DNA of 64,000 bases from Mesorhizobium mediterraneum (GTDB lineage Bacteria > Pseudomonadota > Alphaproteobacteria > Rhizobiales > Rhizobiaceae): assembly GCF_002284565.1 (NCBI RefSeq), contig NZ_NPKI01000032.1, positions 62,390 to 126,389 of the forward strand. Reading direction: 5' to 3'. Positions 1 through 7,852 of this stretch are shown in pieces. The translations under genes were made by a program, and so were the position numbers. Positions within the stretch are counted from its first letter, which is position 1. Each line of letters starts with the position of its first letter. The notes below the pieces were generated by a model. That model saw only the letters and a list, made by a program, of their open reading frames with translations, searched no databases and was not told the origin of the DNA.

Positions 1-1179
1 GCCGGCATCCTGAAGCCGTTCCTTGCACGCCGGCCGCCCGACCTCGGCAGCATGTCGCTGCTTGAGACGGCATCGCTCGGTCAGACCGCGCTGGCATTGA
101 AGAAGCTTGGTAAGGAGGATATGCGCGATTTCCTGCGCGTGCTGCTGATGAACGTTGCCGACCTGCTCGATGAGCAGCTTGCCGATATCAGGCTGAAGGG
201 GCTGCTCGCCTTCGATGCCACGCTCGGCAGCCATCTCGGCCCGCGCTCGCCGACCTCGCTGCTCGGTCTCTACTTTCGGCTGGCAGGCGAGGCAGGCGGC
301 ACAGCCGGCGCGCAGGTTCTGCCAAAGGGCGGCATGGGTGCTGTCATTTCAGCCATCCGCGCTGCAGCGGAAAAGGCAGAGGTGACCATCCGCACGGCGA
401 CTCCGGTGGCAAGGATAATCGTCGAGAAAGGCTGCGCCGTCGGCGTTGTGCTGGCCAGCGGCGAGATGCTCCGCGCCAAGACGATCGTCTCCGCCATCAA
501 TCCGGCGACCGCTTTTTTCGATCTTGTCGGGCCGCGCGAGTTAGACACAGGCTTCGTGCGCAAGATGAAAAATATCCGCATGAAGGGCGATGCGGCGAAG
601 CTGCATCTGGCGCTCGACCGGCCGCCGCAATTCACCGGCGTCGATGCCGCCGGCCACAAGGGCCGTCTGGTGATCGCGCCCTCGCCCGATCATGTCGAGC
701 GCGCCTTCAATCCATCGAAGTACGGCGAGTTCTCGCCGGAGCCGGTGATGGAGATCACGCTGCCCAGCCTTGCCGACTCGTCGCTGGCGCCGGACGGCGC
801 CTGTGTGCTGTCTGCGGTCGTGCAGTATGCGCCCTATGCGCTGAAAGAAGGCTGGAGCGTTGGCAAGCCGAAATTCCTCAAGGCGATCATGGCTCAATTG
901 GAGACCTCTGCGCCGGGAATCAGCAAGACTGTGCTTCATGCAGAGCTGCTGACACCGGCCGACATCGAGGCGCGCTACCGGATGCCGGGCGGTCACTGGC
1001 ATCACGGTGAACTGCAGGCCGACCAGATGCTGATGTCGCGCCCCGTCTCCGGCTGGTCGGGCTACGACACGCCGATCGACGGGCTGTTCCTCGCCGGCGC
1101 CGGCTCGCATCCGGGCGGCGGCGTTTCCGGCGCGCCCGGCTTGAATGCCGCGCGGCGCATTATTGGGATGAAGGGGTAG
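1..1179 (+). CDS. FAD-dependent oxidoreductase, phytoene dehydrogenase-like (5' partial)
   Basis: The reading frame is open from base 1, so the N-terminal part with the FAD dinucleotide-binding fold lies outside the window; a Met codon at 52 is internal. The visible part has the middle substrate domain and the C-terminal FAD-closing segment, where GLFLAGAGSHPGGGVSGAPG is characteristic of the phytoene desaturase / PYROXD2-type family. Such enzymes use FAD to oxidise or isomerise hydrophobic substrates; the substrate cannot be inferred here. It is followed by a repeat element and then a GcvT-like gene on the same strand. The family is confident, the specific reaction unknown. Confidence 0.8.
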   Translation, partial: AGILKPFLARRPPDLGSMSLLETASLGQTALALKKLGKEDMRDFLRVLLMNVADLLDEQLADIRLKGLLAFDATLGSHLGPRSPTSLLGLYFRLAGEAGGTAGAQVLPKGGMGAVISAIRAAAEKAEVTIRTATPVARIIVEKGCAVGVVLASGEMLRAKTIVSAINPATAFFDLVGPRELDTGFVRKMKNIRMKGDAAKLHLALDRPPQFTGVDAAGHKGRLVIAPSPDHVERAFNPSKYGEFSPEPVMEITLPSLADSSLAPDGACVLSAVVQYAPYALKEGWSVGKPKFLKAIMAQLETSAPGISKTVLHAELLTPADIEARYRMPGGHWHHGELQADQMLMSRPVSGWSGYDTPIDGLFLAGAGSHPGGGVSGAPGLNAARRIIGMKG

Positions 1180-1215
1180 GCATGAATACTCAATCGGCCA
1201 AGGCCGTGCTCTACG

Positions 1216-1376
1216 GCGCCCCCCTCTGTCCTGCCGGACATCTCCCCCACTTGGCGGGAGATTGGCCGCCATCCCGACTTTCGCCAATCACCAACGCCCG
1301 AGGAACAAGAGGAGGCGCCCAAGCTGCCGATCTCCCCCCTCGTGGGGGAGATGTCCGGCAGGACAGAGGGGGGCGC
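1216..1376. repeat. Intergenic repeat element with perfect 34-bp terminal inverted repeats
   Basis: Bases 1216-1249 and 1343-1376 are perfect reverse complements over 34 bp, separated by about 93 bp without a convincing gene. The whole unit is about 160 bp and sits exactly between two same-strand genes. It resembles the small palindromic intergenic elements common in rhizobial genomes (RIME-like or MITE-like); that class assignment is inference. Transcribed, it would form a long hairpin able to affect mRNA stability or read-through into the next gene. Confidence 0.8.
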
Positions 1377-1390
1377 GAAGGAATGCAGTC

Positions 1391-2626
1391 ATGAATCAGC
1401 TACCTACCCTCGACGCCTCAGCAGCCCGCGCCGCAGCACAATCCCATTTCCGTACCTTGCGGCTCGGCACGCCGTTCCAGCCGCGCATCGACGCGCTGGC
1501 CAGGACCAATGACTGGTACAATTGGGCCGGCTACCGTGCCCCACATTCGCTGTGGGACGAGGAGCTCGAATATTTCGCCATCCGCAGCCAAGCGGCCCTG
1601 TTCGACATCTCGCCGATGACGAAATACCGCATCGCCGGGCCGGACGCCGAGGCCTTCCTCAATCGCGTCACGTTGCGCGACGTGACCAAGCTGAAGTCGG
1701 GCCGCGTCCACTACACCGCCTGGTGCGACGACGACGGTTTCGTCCTCGACGACGGCACGCTGTTCCGCCTGTCGCCAACACGGTTCCGGCTGTGCTCGCA
1801 GGAACGGCATCTGCCCTGGCTGCTGGATAGCGCCACAGGCTTCGACGTGACGGTCGAGGAAGAAACAGAGGCCGTCGCCGGTCTGGCGCTGCAAGGCCCA
1901 ACCTCCTTTGCCGTGCTGCGCGATGCCGGTTTCGCCGGCGTCGAAAGGCTGAGGGTTTTTGATCTAGCCGAGTTCCCGCATGACCACGGCACCATCACCA
2001 TCTCGCGAACCGGTTTCACCGGCGATCTCGGCTACGAACTGTTCGTGCCGGCCGACAAGGCGCTCAGCCTCTGGGACCGGCTGATACTGGCCGGCGAATT
2101 ACGCGGCATCCGCGCCATCGGCTACACCGCGCTCAATCGCGCCCGGCTCGAAGCTGGGCTGATCGTTGCCAATGCGGATTTCACGACGTCCCAGCATGCC
2201 ATTCGCGCCGACCGCTTGCGCATGCCGGATGAGATCGGTCTCGGCTTCATGGTCGACCTGCAAAAGGGTCATTTCAATGGCCGCCGCGCCATTCAAGGCG
2301 CGCGGGCGAAGAGGCGTCTTCGCCATGTGCTGGTCGGGCTTGAGATCGAGGGCAACATTCCCGCCGAACACGCCATCGTCTACTATAGGAAAAGCCAGGA
2401 GGTCGGGCTGGTCAGTGCCGCCATGTGGTCACCGATGGCCAAGCGCAACATCGCCATCGCCTCTCTTGCGCGGCCGTTTGGCGACACGGTCGTCGACGAC
2501 CTCTGGGTCGAAATCTACGCCATGCGCGAGTTGCAATACCAGAAGTTGATGAAGCGGGCCAAGGTGGTGCAGCGACCCTTCATCAAGCTCGACCGGCGCA
2601 CCGCCAATCCGCCGGCAGATTTCTGA
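1391..2626 (+). CDS. Aminomethyltransferase (GcvT/DmdA-type) family protein
   Basis: The 411-aa protein has the tetrahydrofolate-binding GcvT fold: an N-terminal segment ending FDISPMTKYRIAGPDAEAFLN, the middle SRTGFTGDLGYELFVP motif (around residues 203-218), and a C-terminal barrel. Family members transfer or remove one-carbon groups from glycine-type, sarcosine-type or DMSP substrates onto folate. It is not next to gcvH/gcvP, so it is probably a paralogue with another substrate. The frame is open back to 1262, but that stretch lies in the inverted-repeat element; the ATG at 1391 starts the conserved part and is preferred. A small gene follows after 2 nt. Confidence 0.82.
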   Translation: MNQLPTLDASAARAAAQSHFRTLRLGTPFQPRIDALARTNDWYNWAGYRAPHSLWDEELEYFAIRSQAALFDISPMTKYRIAGPDAEAFLNRVTLRDVTKLKSGRVHYTAWCDDDGFVLDDGTLFRLSPTRFRLCSQERHLPWLLDSATGFDVTVEEETEAVAGLALQGPTSFAVLRDAGFAGVERLRVFDLAEFPHDHGTITISRTGFTGDLGYELFVPADKALSLWDRLILAGELRGIRAIGYTALNRARLEAGLIVANADFTTSQHAIRADRLRMPDEIGLGFMVDLQKGHFNGRRAIQGARAKRRLRHVLVGLEIEGNIPAEHAIVYYRKSQEVGLVSAAMWSPMAKRNIAIASLARPFGDTVVDDLWVEIYAMRELQYQKLMKRAKVVQRPFIKLDRRTANPPADF

Positions 2627-2628
2627 CC

Positions 2629-2889
2629 ATGACGGATGAGGCAAACAAGCACGACGTCGATGCAGAAGCCAGCGAGCAGTGGGAGCTGGTCAACACGCCG
2701 CTCGGCGAAAAATGGTCGGGGCGCACGCGCTATGCCGCGGCCATGTTCTTCTACAAGCGCGGCGAGATGAGCGCCGAGACGCTCGAAGTCTACCGCATCT
2801 GCGCGCGGCTGGATTCGACGGATCCGCTGCCGATCATCCGCGACCGCGGCGTCGGCCAGGATTGGCTGAAGCGCATGAGTTTCGAGTAG
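2629..2889 (+). CDS. Conserved hypothetical small protein
   Basis: An 86-aa acidic protein with no signal peptide or membrane segment and no domain I recognise. Its ATG lies 2 nt after the stop of the GcvT-like gene, so the two are almost certainly co-transcribed and translationally coupled. Good codon use and tight spacing support a real gene; function unknown. Confidence 0.65.
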   Translation: MTDEANKHDVDAEASEQWELVNTPLGEKWSGRTRYAAAMFFYKRGEMSAETLEVYRICARLDSTDPLPIIRDRGVGQDWLKRMSFE

Positions 2890-2900
2890 CCCTCACGCAC

Positions 2901-3959
2901 TTAACCAATCGTCTTTTCCAGCATGCTGATCCAGTTGCGATAGGCGATCTTCTCGATCAGCGCGCGACCGAAGCCGCGCGCGGCGAGCGCATCGATGAGC
3001 TTCGGCAGGCCGGTGACATCGCCGATCACAGCCGGGATCATGGCGCCGTCGAAATCGGACCCGAGGCCGACGCCGTCTTCGCCCAGCGCCTGCAGCAGCG
3101 AATCGACATGGCGCGCCATGATGTCGAGACTGGTGTCGGCATTCATCCTGCCGTCTTCGCGCAAGAATCCGGTGGCGAAATTCAGCCCGACCATGCCGCC
3201 CGAGTCGCGGATCGCGCCGAGCTGCCAGTCAGTGAGGTTGCGGGAATGGCCGCAGATCGCATGGACATTGGAATGGGTCGCGACCAGCGGTGCGTCGCTG
3301 ATCTCGGCGACGTCGCGAAACCCCTTTTCGTTGAGATGCGAAAGGTCAACCATGATGCCGAGCTGGTTGCAGGCCTTGACCAGCGCCTTGCCAGCATCGG
3401 TCAGGCCAGGTCCGGTGTCGGGTGTCGACGGAAAGCGGAACGGCACGCCGTGGCCGAAGGCGTTCGGGCGGCTCCAGACGATGCCGAGCGAGCGCAAGCC
3501 GGCGGCATACAGCACGTCGAGCATCGTCAGTTCGGGGTCGATCGCCTCGACGCCTTCGATATGGAACACCGCAGCGATCGATCCTTGCGCCATCGCGTTT
3601 CGCACGTCGCCGGCGCTGCGGCAAACGGTGAGCGCCGACGCCCGTTCCAGCCTGTACAGGATCGAGGCCATGGCGATGGTGGAATCGAGCGCTTCGGCAC
3701 GGGAGAGTTCTGGCGGCAACGGCTCGTTGTCGCTGGGTGCCGGCGGCACCGCGCTGCGCCTGGATTTCTCAGCCGGCGGCGGGAAGATCGCGAACATGCC
3801 GCCGGCAAAGCCGCCCTTCTTCGCGCGGGGCAGGTCGATGTGGCCGCCCTGCGTCCCTTCGATGAACAGCTTTTCGACATCGGTGTCTTTCGACTGATAG
3901 AGCCGGAGCAGCGTATCGTTGTGGCCGTCGAAGACGGGGACGAGATCGGATTCGGTCAT
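2901..3959 (-). CDS. Membrane dipeptidase-type peptidase (family M19)
   Basis: The 352-aa protein matches the renal dipeptidase / M19 amidohydrolase family. The DGHNDTL motif near residue 10 gives the first metal ligands (His-x-Asp). FHIEGVEAI gives the bridging Glu, THSNVHAICGHSRNLTD supplies further His ligands, and GSDFDG near the C terminus closes the site. These are binuclear zinc hydrolases cleaving dipeptides, sometimes D-amino acid-containing. No signal peptide is visible, so it is probably cytoplasmic. It is convergent with the small gene ending at 2889. The native substrate is unknown. Confidence 0.88.
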   Translation of the reverse strand: MTESDLVPVFDGHNDTLLRLYQSKDTDVEKLFIEGTQGGHIDLPRAKKGGFAGGMFAIFPPPAEKSRRSAVPPAPSDNEPLPPELSRAEALDSTIAMASILYRLERASALTVCRSAGDVRNAMAQGSIAAVFHIEGVEAIDPELTMLDVLYAAGLRSLGIVWSRPNAFGHGVPFRFPSTPDTGPGLTDAGKALVKACNQLGIMVDLSHLNEKGFRDVAEISDAPLVATHSNVHAICGHSRNLTDWQLGAIRDSGGMVGLNFATGFLREDGRMNADTSLDIMARHVDSLLQALGEDGVGLGSDFDGAMIPAVIGDVTGLPKLIDALAARGFGRALIEKIAYRNWISMLEKTIG

Positions 3960-4131
3960 CAGGGAGCCATTCGGTTAAGGGGGTGTGCCTCAGCACGCAG
4001 CCAGTCTGCAGGCGATACGCCTAATTAGGCAAGATGTGCGAACTGCGCAAATGCCAGAGACGTTATCGCCTTGTGGCCACCCGCTCTTCCACCGTCATCC
4101 CGCGCGCTCAGGTGGCCGAATTGAGCCGAAC

Positions 4132-4431
4132 CTACTGTTTCAGCACGTCGGCCCATTCCTTGTGACGATGGAACTGGGCGTTGGCGAACGGGCAAAGCGG
4201 GATGATCTTCTTGCCCGCCGCGCGCGCGTCCTCGACGGCGCGGGTGACGAGGCGAAGCCCGGCACCCTGGCCGCGAAATGCATCCGGCACCTCGGTGTGG
4301 TCGATGATGATCTGGTGCTCGCCGACCTTGGTAAAGGTCATCTCCGCCTCGGCGCCATCAGGCCCGCGCAAGAGATAACGGCCCTTGGAGCCGCGGTCCT
4401 CCAGTTCGATCTCCGGCAATTGGTCAAGCAT
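4132..4431 (-). CDS. GNAT family N-acetyltransferase, YjdJ-type
   Basis: A 99-aa single-domain protein of the short GCN5-related class. The acetyl-CoA loop is visible as VPDAFRGQGAGLRLV (around residues 48-62), followed by KKIIPLCPFANAQFHRH, typical of this subfamily. Its start lies 3 nt after the stop of the upstream serine hydrolase, so it is the third gene of an operon with the dioxygenase and hydrolase. The acetylated substrate is not known. Confidence 0.8.
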   Translation of the reverse strand: MLDQLPEIELEDRGSKGRYLLRGPDGAEAEMTFTKVGEHQIIIDHTEVPDAFRGQGAGLRLVTRAVEDARAAGKKIIPLCPFANAQFHRHKEWADVLKQ

Positions 4432-4434
4432 TGC

Positions 4435-5058
4435 TTACGCTCCTTCTACCGGCGTAGCGGACAGAAATCGCCGCGCCGCCTCGATCTCGTTCGACTGCAC
4501 CTCATGGCCGCCGTCATGCCACTCCACTGTGACATCGGCGCCATCGGCGCGCAAATACGCCTCCAGCCGCGACGTCAGGTTGGGCGGGCAGATCGGATCG
4601 CGCCTGCCGGCGGTGACCAGGATGCGGCGGCCGGCAAGGCTGCCGTGCACCTGCGGCTCGAACGGGATCAGCGGATGCATCAGCACCGCCGCATCGAAAA
4701 GCGTCGGCGCCGCGAACACCACCGAGGCCAGGATGTTGGCGCCGTTGGAATAGCCGAGGCCAAGCACCGACGAGGGTTTTGCCGCCTCGACATGTGCCCT
4801 GATGAAACCCACCATCTTGTCGGTCGCACGCGCCAGGTCGCCCATGTCGTAGACGCCCTCGCCGGTGCGGCGAAAGAAGCGTGCCGCACCGTGTTCCGAA
4901 ACATCGCCGCGCGGCGAGATGATGGTCGCCTGCGGCCCGAGATCGCGCCCGAGCGACAGAAGCTGGCTCTCGTCGGCCCCGGTGCCGTGGAAGACGAAAA
5001 GCAGCGCGCTGCCCGGTGAACCGGGCAGCACCTTGTGGATGTAAGCGTCCTTGCTCAT
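4435..5058 (-). CDS. Alpha/beta hydrolase, phospholipase/carboxylesterase type (MhqD-like)
   Basis: The 207-aa protein has an oxyanion segment FVFHGTGADES, the nucleophile elbow GLGYSNGANI (Ser in GYSNG), an acid residue in GRRDPICP and the catalytic His in GGHEVQ, a complete Ser-Asp-His triad. The length fits the small carboxylesterase family that includes MhqD of the quinone response. It starts 10 nt downstream of the ring-cleaving dioxygenase gene, a pairing seen in electrophile- and quinone-responsive operons. The physiological substrate is an inference from context. Confidence 0.82.
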   Translation of the reverse strand: MSKDAYIHKVLPGSPGSALLFVFHGTGADESQLLSLGRDLGPQATIISPRGDVSEHGAARFFRRTGEGVYDMGDLARATDKMVGFIRAHVEAAKPSSVLGLGYSNGANILASVVFAAPTLFDAAVLMHPLIPFEPQVHGSLAGRRILVTAGRRDPICPPNLTSRLEAYLRADGADVTVEWHDGGHEVQSNEIEAARRFLSATPVEGA

Positions 5059-5068
5059 GGCCCTGTCC

Positions 5069-6001
5069 TCAGTCTTCGAGCTTCTGCAAATGCTGTTCGA
5101 GATAGGGCCTCAGATGCTGGTGCTGCGTCGGCAGCTTCAGCGCCTCACCGAGATGGGCCGTATCCTCGTCGCGGTCGAAGCCCGGCTCGTTGGTCGAGAC
5201 CTCAAACAGCACGCCGCCAGGCGTGCGGAAATAGATCGCCCAGAAATAATCGCGGTCGATCACCGGCGTCACCTGATAGCCGGTGTCCATCAGCGCCTTG
5301 CGCACTTCGAGTTGCTTGGCGCGGTTTTCGACGGCGAAGGCGACGTGGTGGACGGATCCCGCGCCGAGATCAGCAAAAGCAGCGCCCGGCAGCGCTTCGA
5401 TATCGACGAAATTGGCGCCATTGCCGTTCTTCACTGCCAGCCGTTTTACGTTGCCGGATGTGTCGACTTCCTCATAGCCCATGAATTTCAGCAGCTCTTC
5501 TGTGGCGCCGCCATCCTTGAGTCTGAGCGACACCGAGTGAAACCCGCGGATCGCCTCGTCGGAGGGAATGCCAGCTTTCGCCCATGGCGCACGATGGTCG
5601 GCCTTGTTCTCGACCAGCGCAAACCCGTCGCCATCGGGACCGGCGAAGGCAAGCCGCTTCTCGCCGAATGTTTCTTCGCGCGACAGCCCCATGACGCCCT
5701 CATCGGCAAAACGCTTTTCCCAATAGGCGAGCGTGCCTTCGGGCACCGAATAGACCGTGGTGCCGACCTCGCCGACGCCGTGGCGGCCCTTGCCGATGTT
5801 GGGGAAGGGGAAATAGGTCATCACCGAGCCGGGCGTGCCGACCTCGTCGGCATAGTAGAGGTGGTAGACATCCGGCGCGTCGAAATTGACGGTTTTCTTG
5901 ACCCGGCGCAGGCCAAGCTTTTTTGTGAAGAATTCATTGTTCTGGCGTGCATCCCTGGCCATCGAGGTGACATGATGCAGGCCCTTGATCTGGTCGAGCA
6001 T
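5069..6001 (-). CDS. Ring-cleaving dioxygenase, VOC superfamily (MhqO-like)
   Basis: The 310-aa protein contains two vicinal-oxygen-chelate repeats. GLHHVTSMARDARQNNEFF opens the first; the second includes GSVHHVAFAV and a metal-ligand Glu in GGVLFEVSTNEPGFD. These iron-dependent enzymes open aromatic rings of hydroquinone- or catechol-type compounds. The frame extends upstream to 6139, but the Met at 6001 begins the conserved domain and has a GGAGCAGG ribosome site. It is the first gene of a three-gene operon; an inverted repeat at 6112-6140 lies in its promoter region. Confidence 0.85.
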   Translation of the reverse strand: MLDQIKGLHHVTSMARDARQNNEFFTKKLGLRRVKKTVNFDAPDVYHLYYADEVGTPGSVMTYFPFPNIGKGRHGVGEVGTTVYSVPEGTLAYWEKRFADEGVMGLSREETFGEKRLAFAGPDGDGFALVENKADHRAPWAKAGIPSDEAIRGFHSVSLRLKDGGATEELLKFMGYEEVDTSGNVKRLAVKNGNGANFVDIEALPGAAFADLGAGSVHHVAFAVENRAKQLEVRKALMDTGYQVTPVIDRDYFWAIYFRTPGGVLFEVSTNEPGFDRDEDTAHLGEALKLPTQHQHLRPYLEQHLQKLED

Positions 6002-6111
6002 TTTCCTGCTCCTTCCCTTGTCCTGTGCGGCCCATGCCGCGGTCCACGCCAATATGAGGACCCGCCAGCCGGCGGCAAAGGCCGCAAACGCAGAATAGAC
6101 TGTGCTGGAAA

Positions 6112-6140
6112 AGTGAACAATATGGCGATTTCTGTTCACT
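6112..6140. promoter_or_regulatory. Putative operator, 8-bp inverted repeat
   Basis: AGTGAACA and TGTTCACT form perfect 8-bp arms separated by 13 bp in the region between the dioxygenase operon (minus) and the sulfatase gene (plus). Dyads of this size are typical of MarR- or TetR/GntR-type repressor sites; no regulator gene is adjacent, so the cognate protein is unknown. Confidence 0.5.
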
Positions 6141-6225
6141 ATTCAGAAAACCCGTCAGGCTTGCGTCATCGCCAAAATTCGGCTCCATGAGCGGCACGGA
6201 TACATGATTGGGAAGGATACAGCGA

Positions 6226-7803
6226 TTGGCCGAAAAAGGCAGACGCCAGAACATTCTCCTGATCACCTGCGACCAGTGGCACGGCGATTGTCTGTCGGCT
6301 GTCAGTCATCCGGTGGTGCGGACCCCAAACGTCGACGCACTCGCTGCCGAGGGTGTACTGTTCAGAGAACACTATGGCGGCGCGGCGCCCTGCTCGCCGG
6401 CGCGCGCTTGCCTCTACACCGGCCTCTACCAGATGAACAACCGCGTCTGCCGCAACGGCACTCCGCTCGACGCACGCCACGGCAACATCGCGCTCTGGGC
6501 GCGCAGCCTCGGCTATGATCCGACGCTGTTCGGCTATACCGACGTGTCGCCCGACCCGCGCGCTCTGGCGCCAGGCGACCCGCGGCTGAAAAGCTACGAA
6601 GGCGTGCTGCCCGGCTTCACCGTGCGCCAACTCCTGCCGGAGCATCAGAAACCGTGGCTGTCCTGGCTCAAGGCGCGCGGCATCGATAGCGGCGCCGGCT
6701 TTCCCGACATCCATCGGCCAGCGAGCGAGATTGGAGGCAGGATCGAAAGCGCGGTGACCAGCGCGCCGCCCGTCTATTCGAAGGACGAGACCCCAGCCGC
6801 TTTCCTGACCGGCGAATTCGTCCGCTGGCTTGGCGAACAGGAGCGCGACACACCGTGGTTTGCGCATCTTTCCTTCCTCAGCCCGCATCCGCCCTTCATC
6901 GTGCCGGAGCCTTACAATATGATGTATGATCCGGCCGACGGCACAGCCTTCCGCCGCGCCGCGAGCTGGCAGGCCGAGGCGGAGAGCCACCCCTACCTTG
7001 CCTATGATCTTGACCAGCAGCAGCGGGCAAAATTCCGCCCCGGCGCCGAAGGCAAGGTGCGCGATTGGGGCGACGACGATTTTCGCCGCATCCGCTCACT
7101 CTATTACGGCATGATCTCGGAGGTCGACGCGCAGCTTGGCCGCATCTGGCAGGCGGTCAAGGCGGCGGGTGCATGGGATGACACCATCATCGTGCTGACC
7201 TCGGACCACGCCGAGATGATGGGCGACCATTACATGCTGGGCAAGGGCGGCTTCTTCGACGGCAGTTTTCATATTCCGCTGATCATCCGCGACCCGCGTC
7301 GCCGCAATGCGGCCGGCGCCAGCGTCGACCGCTTCAGTGAGGCGGTGGACATAGCGCCGACATTGCTCGATCTGCTTGGCGAGGAAACGCCGCCGCATCT
7401 CGACGGACAATCGCTGAAGCCGTTCCTGGATGCCGGGGAGCCGGACAACTGGCGCGAGGCCGCGCATTGGGAGTTCGATTTCCGCTCGGTAGCCGACGGT
7501 GATGCCGAGCGCCACTTCGGCATCGGTCCGCGCCAGTGCAATCTGGCCGTCATCCGCACGGAAAAATTCAAATATGTACATTTCGGCGGCGGCCTGCCGC
7601 CACTGCTGTTCGACCTGGAGAAGGATCGAGACGAGCTAACCAATGTCGCTGGCGACCCGGCCTATTTGCCAGTCCGGCTGGAGCTTGCCGAAAGGCTGCT
7701 TGCCTGGCGGGCCGAACATCTCGACCAGTCGCTGGCGCTTGCCGAACTGACCGAGGATGGCGTTGCCGGCCACGTCGCAGGCCTGCCACCTTTCCAGTCA
7801 TGA
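6226..7803 (+). CDS. Sulfatase / phosphonate monoester hydrolase family
   Basis: The 525-aa protein is a type I sulfatase-fold enzyme. NILLITCDQWHGD supplies the first metal-binding Asp pair. APCSPARACLYTGLY contains the CxPxR motif whose Cys is converted to formylglycine. VLTSDHAEMMGDH gives further metal ligands, and KGGFFDGSFHIPLII fits the family. Members hydrolyse sulfate or phosphonate esters; sequence alone does not decide between them. A TTG at 6226 has GGAAGG nine bases upstream and is preferred; an earlier TTG at 6208 is in the same frame. No signal peptide is seen. A terminator follows directly. Confidence 0.82.
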   Translation: MAEKGRRQNILLITCDQWHGDCLSAVSHPVVRTPNVDALAAEGVLFREHYGGAAPCSPARACLYTGLYQMNNRVCRNGTPLDARHGNIALWARSLGYDPTLFGYTDVSPDPRALAPGDPRLKSYEGVLPGFTVRQLLPEHQKPWLSWLKARGIDSGAGFPDIHRPASEIGGRIESAVTSAPPVYSKDETPAAFLTGEFVRWLGEQERDTPWFAHLSFLSPHPPFIVPEPYNMMYDPADGTAFRRAASWQAEAESHPYLAYDLDQQQRAKFRPGAEGKVRDWGDDDFRRIRSLYYGMISEVDAQLGRIWQAVKAAGAWDDTIIVLTSDHAEMMGDHYMLGKGGFFDGSFHIPLIIRDPRRRNAAGASVDRFSEAVDIAPTLLDLLGEETPPHLDGQSLKPFLDAGEPDNWREAAHWEFDFRSVADGDAERHFGIGPRQCNLAVIRTEKFKYVHFGGGLPPLLFDLEKDRDELTNVAGDPAYLPVRLELAERLLAWRAEHLDQSLALAELTEDGVAGHVAGLPPFQS

Positions 7804-7838
7804 AAAGGCCCGCGCCGTTGCCGGCACGGGCCTTTTTC
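7803..7838 (+). terminator. Rho-independent terminator after the sulfatase gene
   Basis: A 15-bp stem with one mismatch (AAAAGGCCCGCGCCG / CGGCACGGGCCTTTT) and a short loop ends in a T run. It begins at the sulfatase stop codon and, because of its flanking A and T runs, could also serve the convergent PRC-barrel gene. Confidence 0.8.
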
Positions 7839-7852
7839 ATCGTTGGAGCGAA

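Noticed and set aside
2679..4028. Long plus-strand reading frame (449 codons) opposite the dipeptidase gene
   Set aside because: Its composition is Arg/Gly/His-rich and without domains; it is the antisense shadow of the M19 peptidase gene in high-GC DNA.
3985..6190. Plus-strand frames of 344 and 379 codons opposite the hydrolase and dioxygenase genes
   Set aside because: They are antisense to genes with complete catalytic motifs and show no family sequence.
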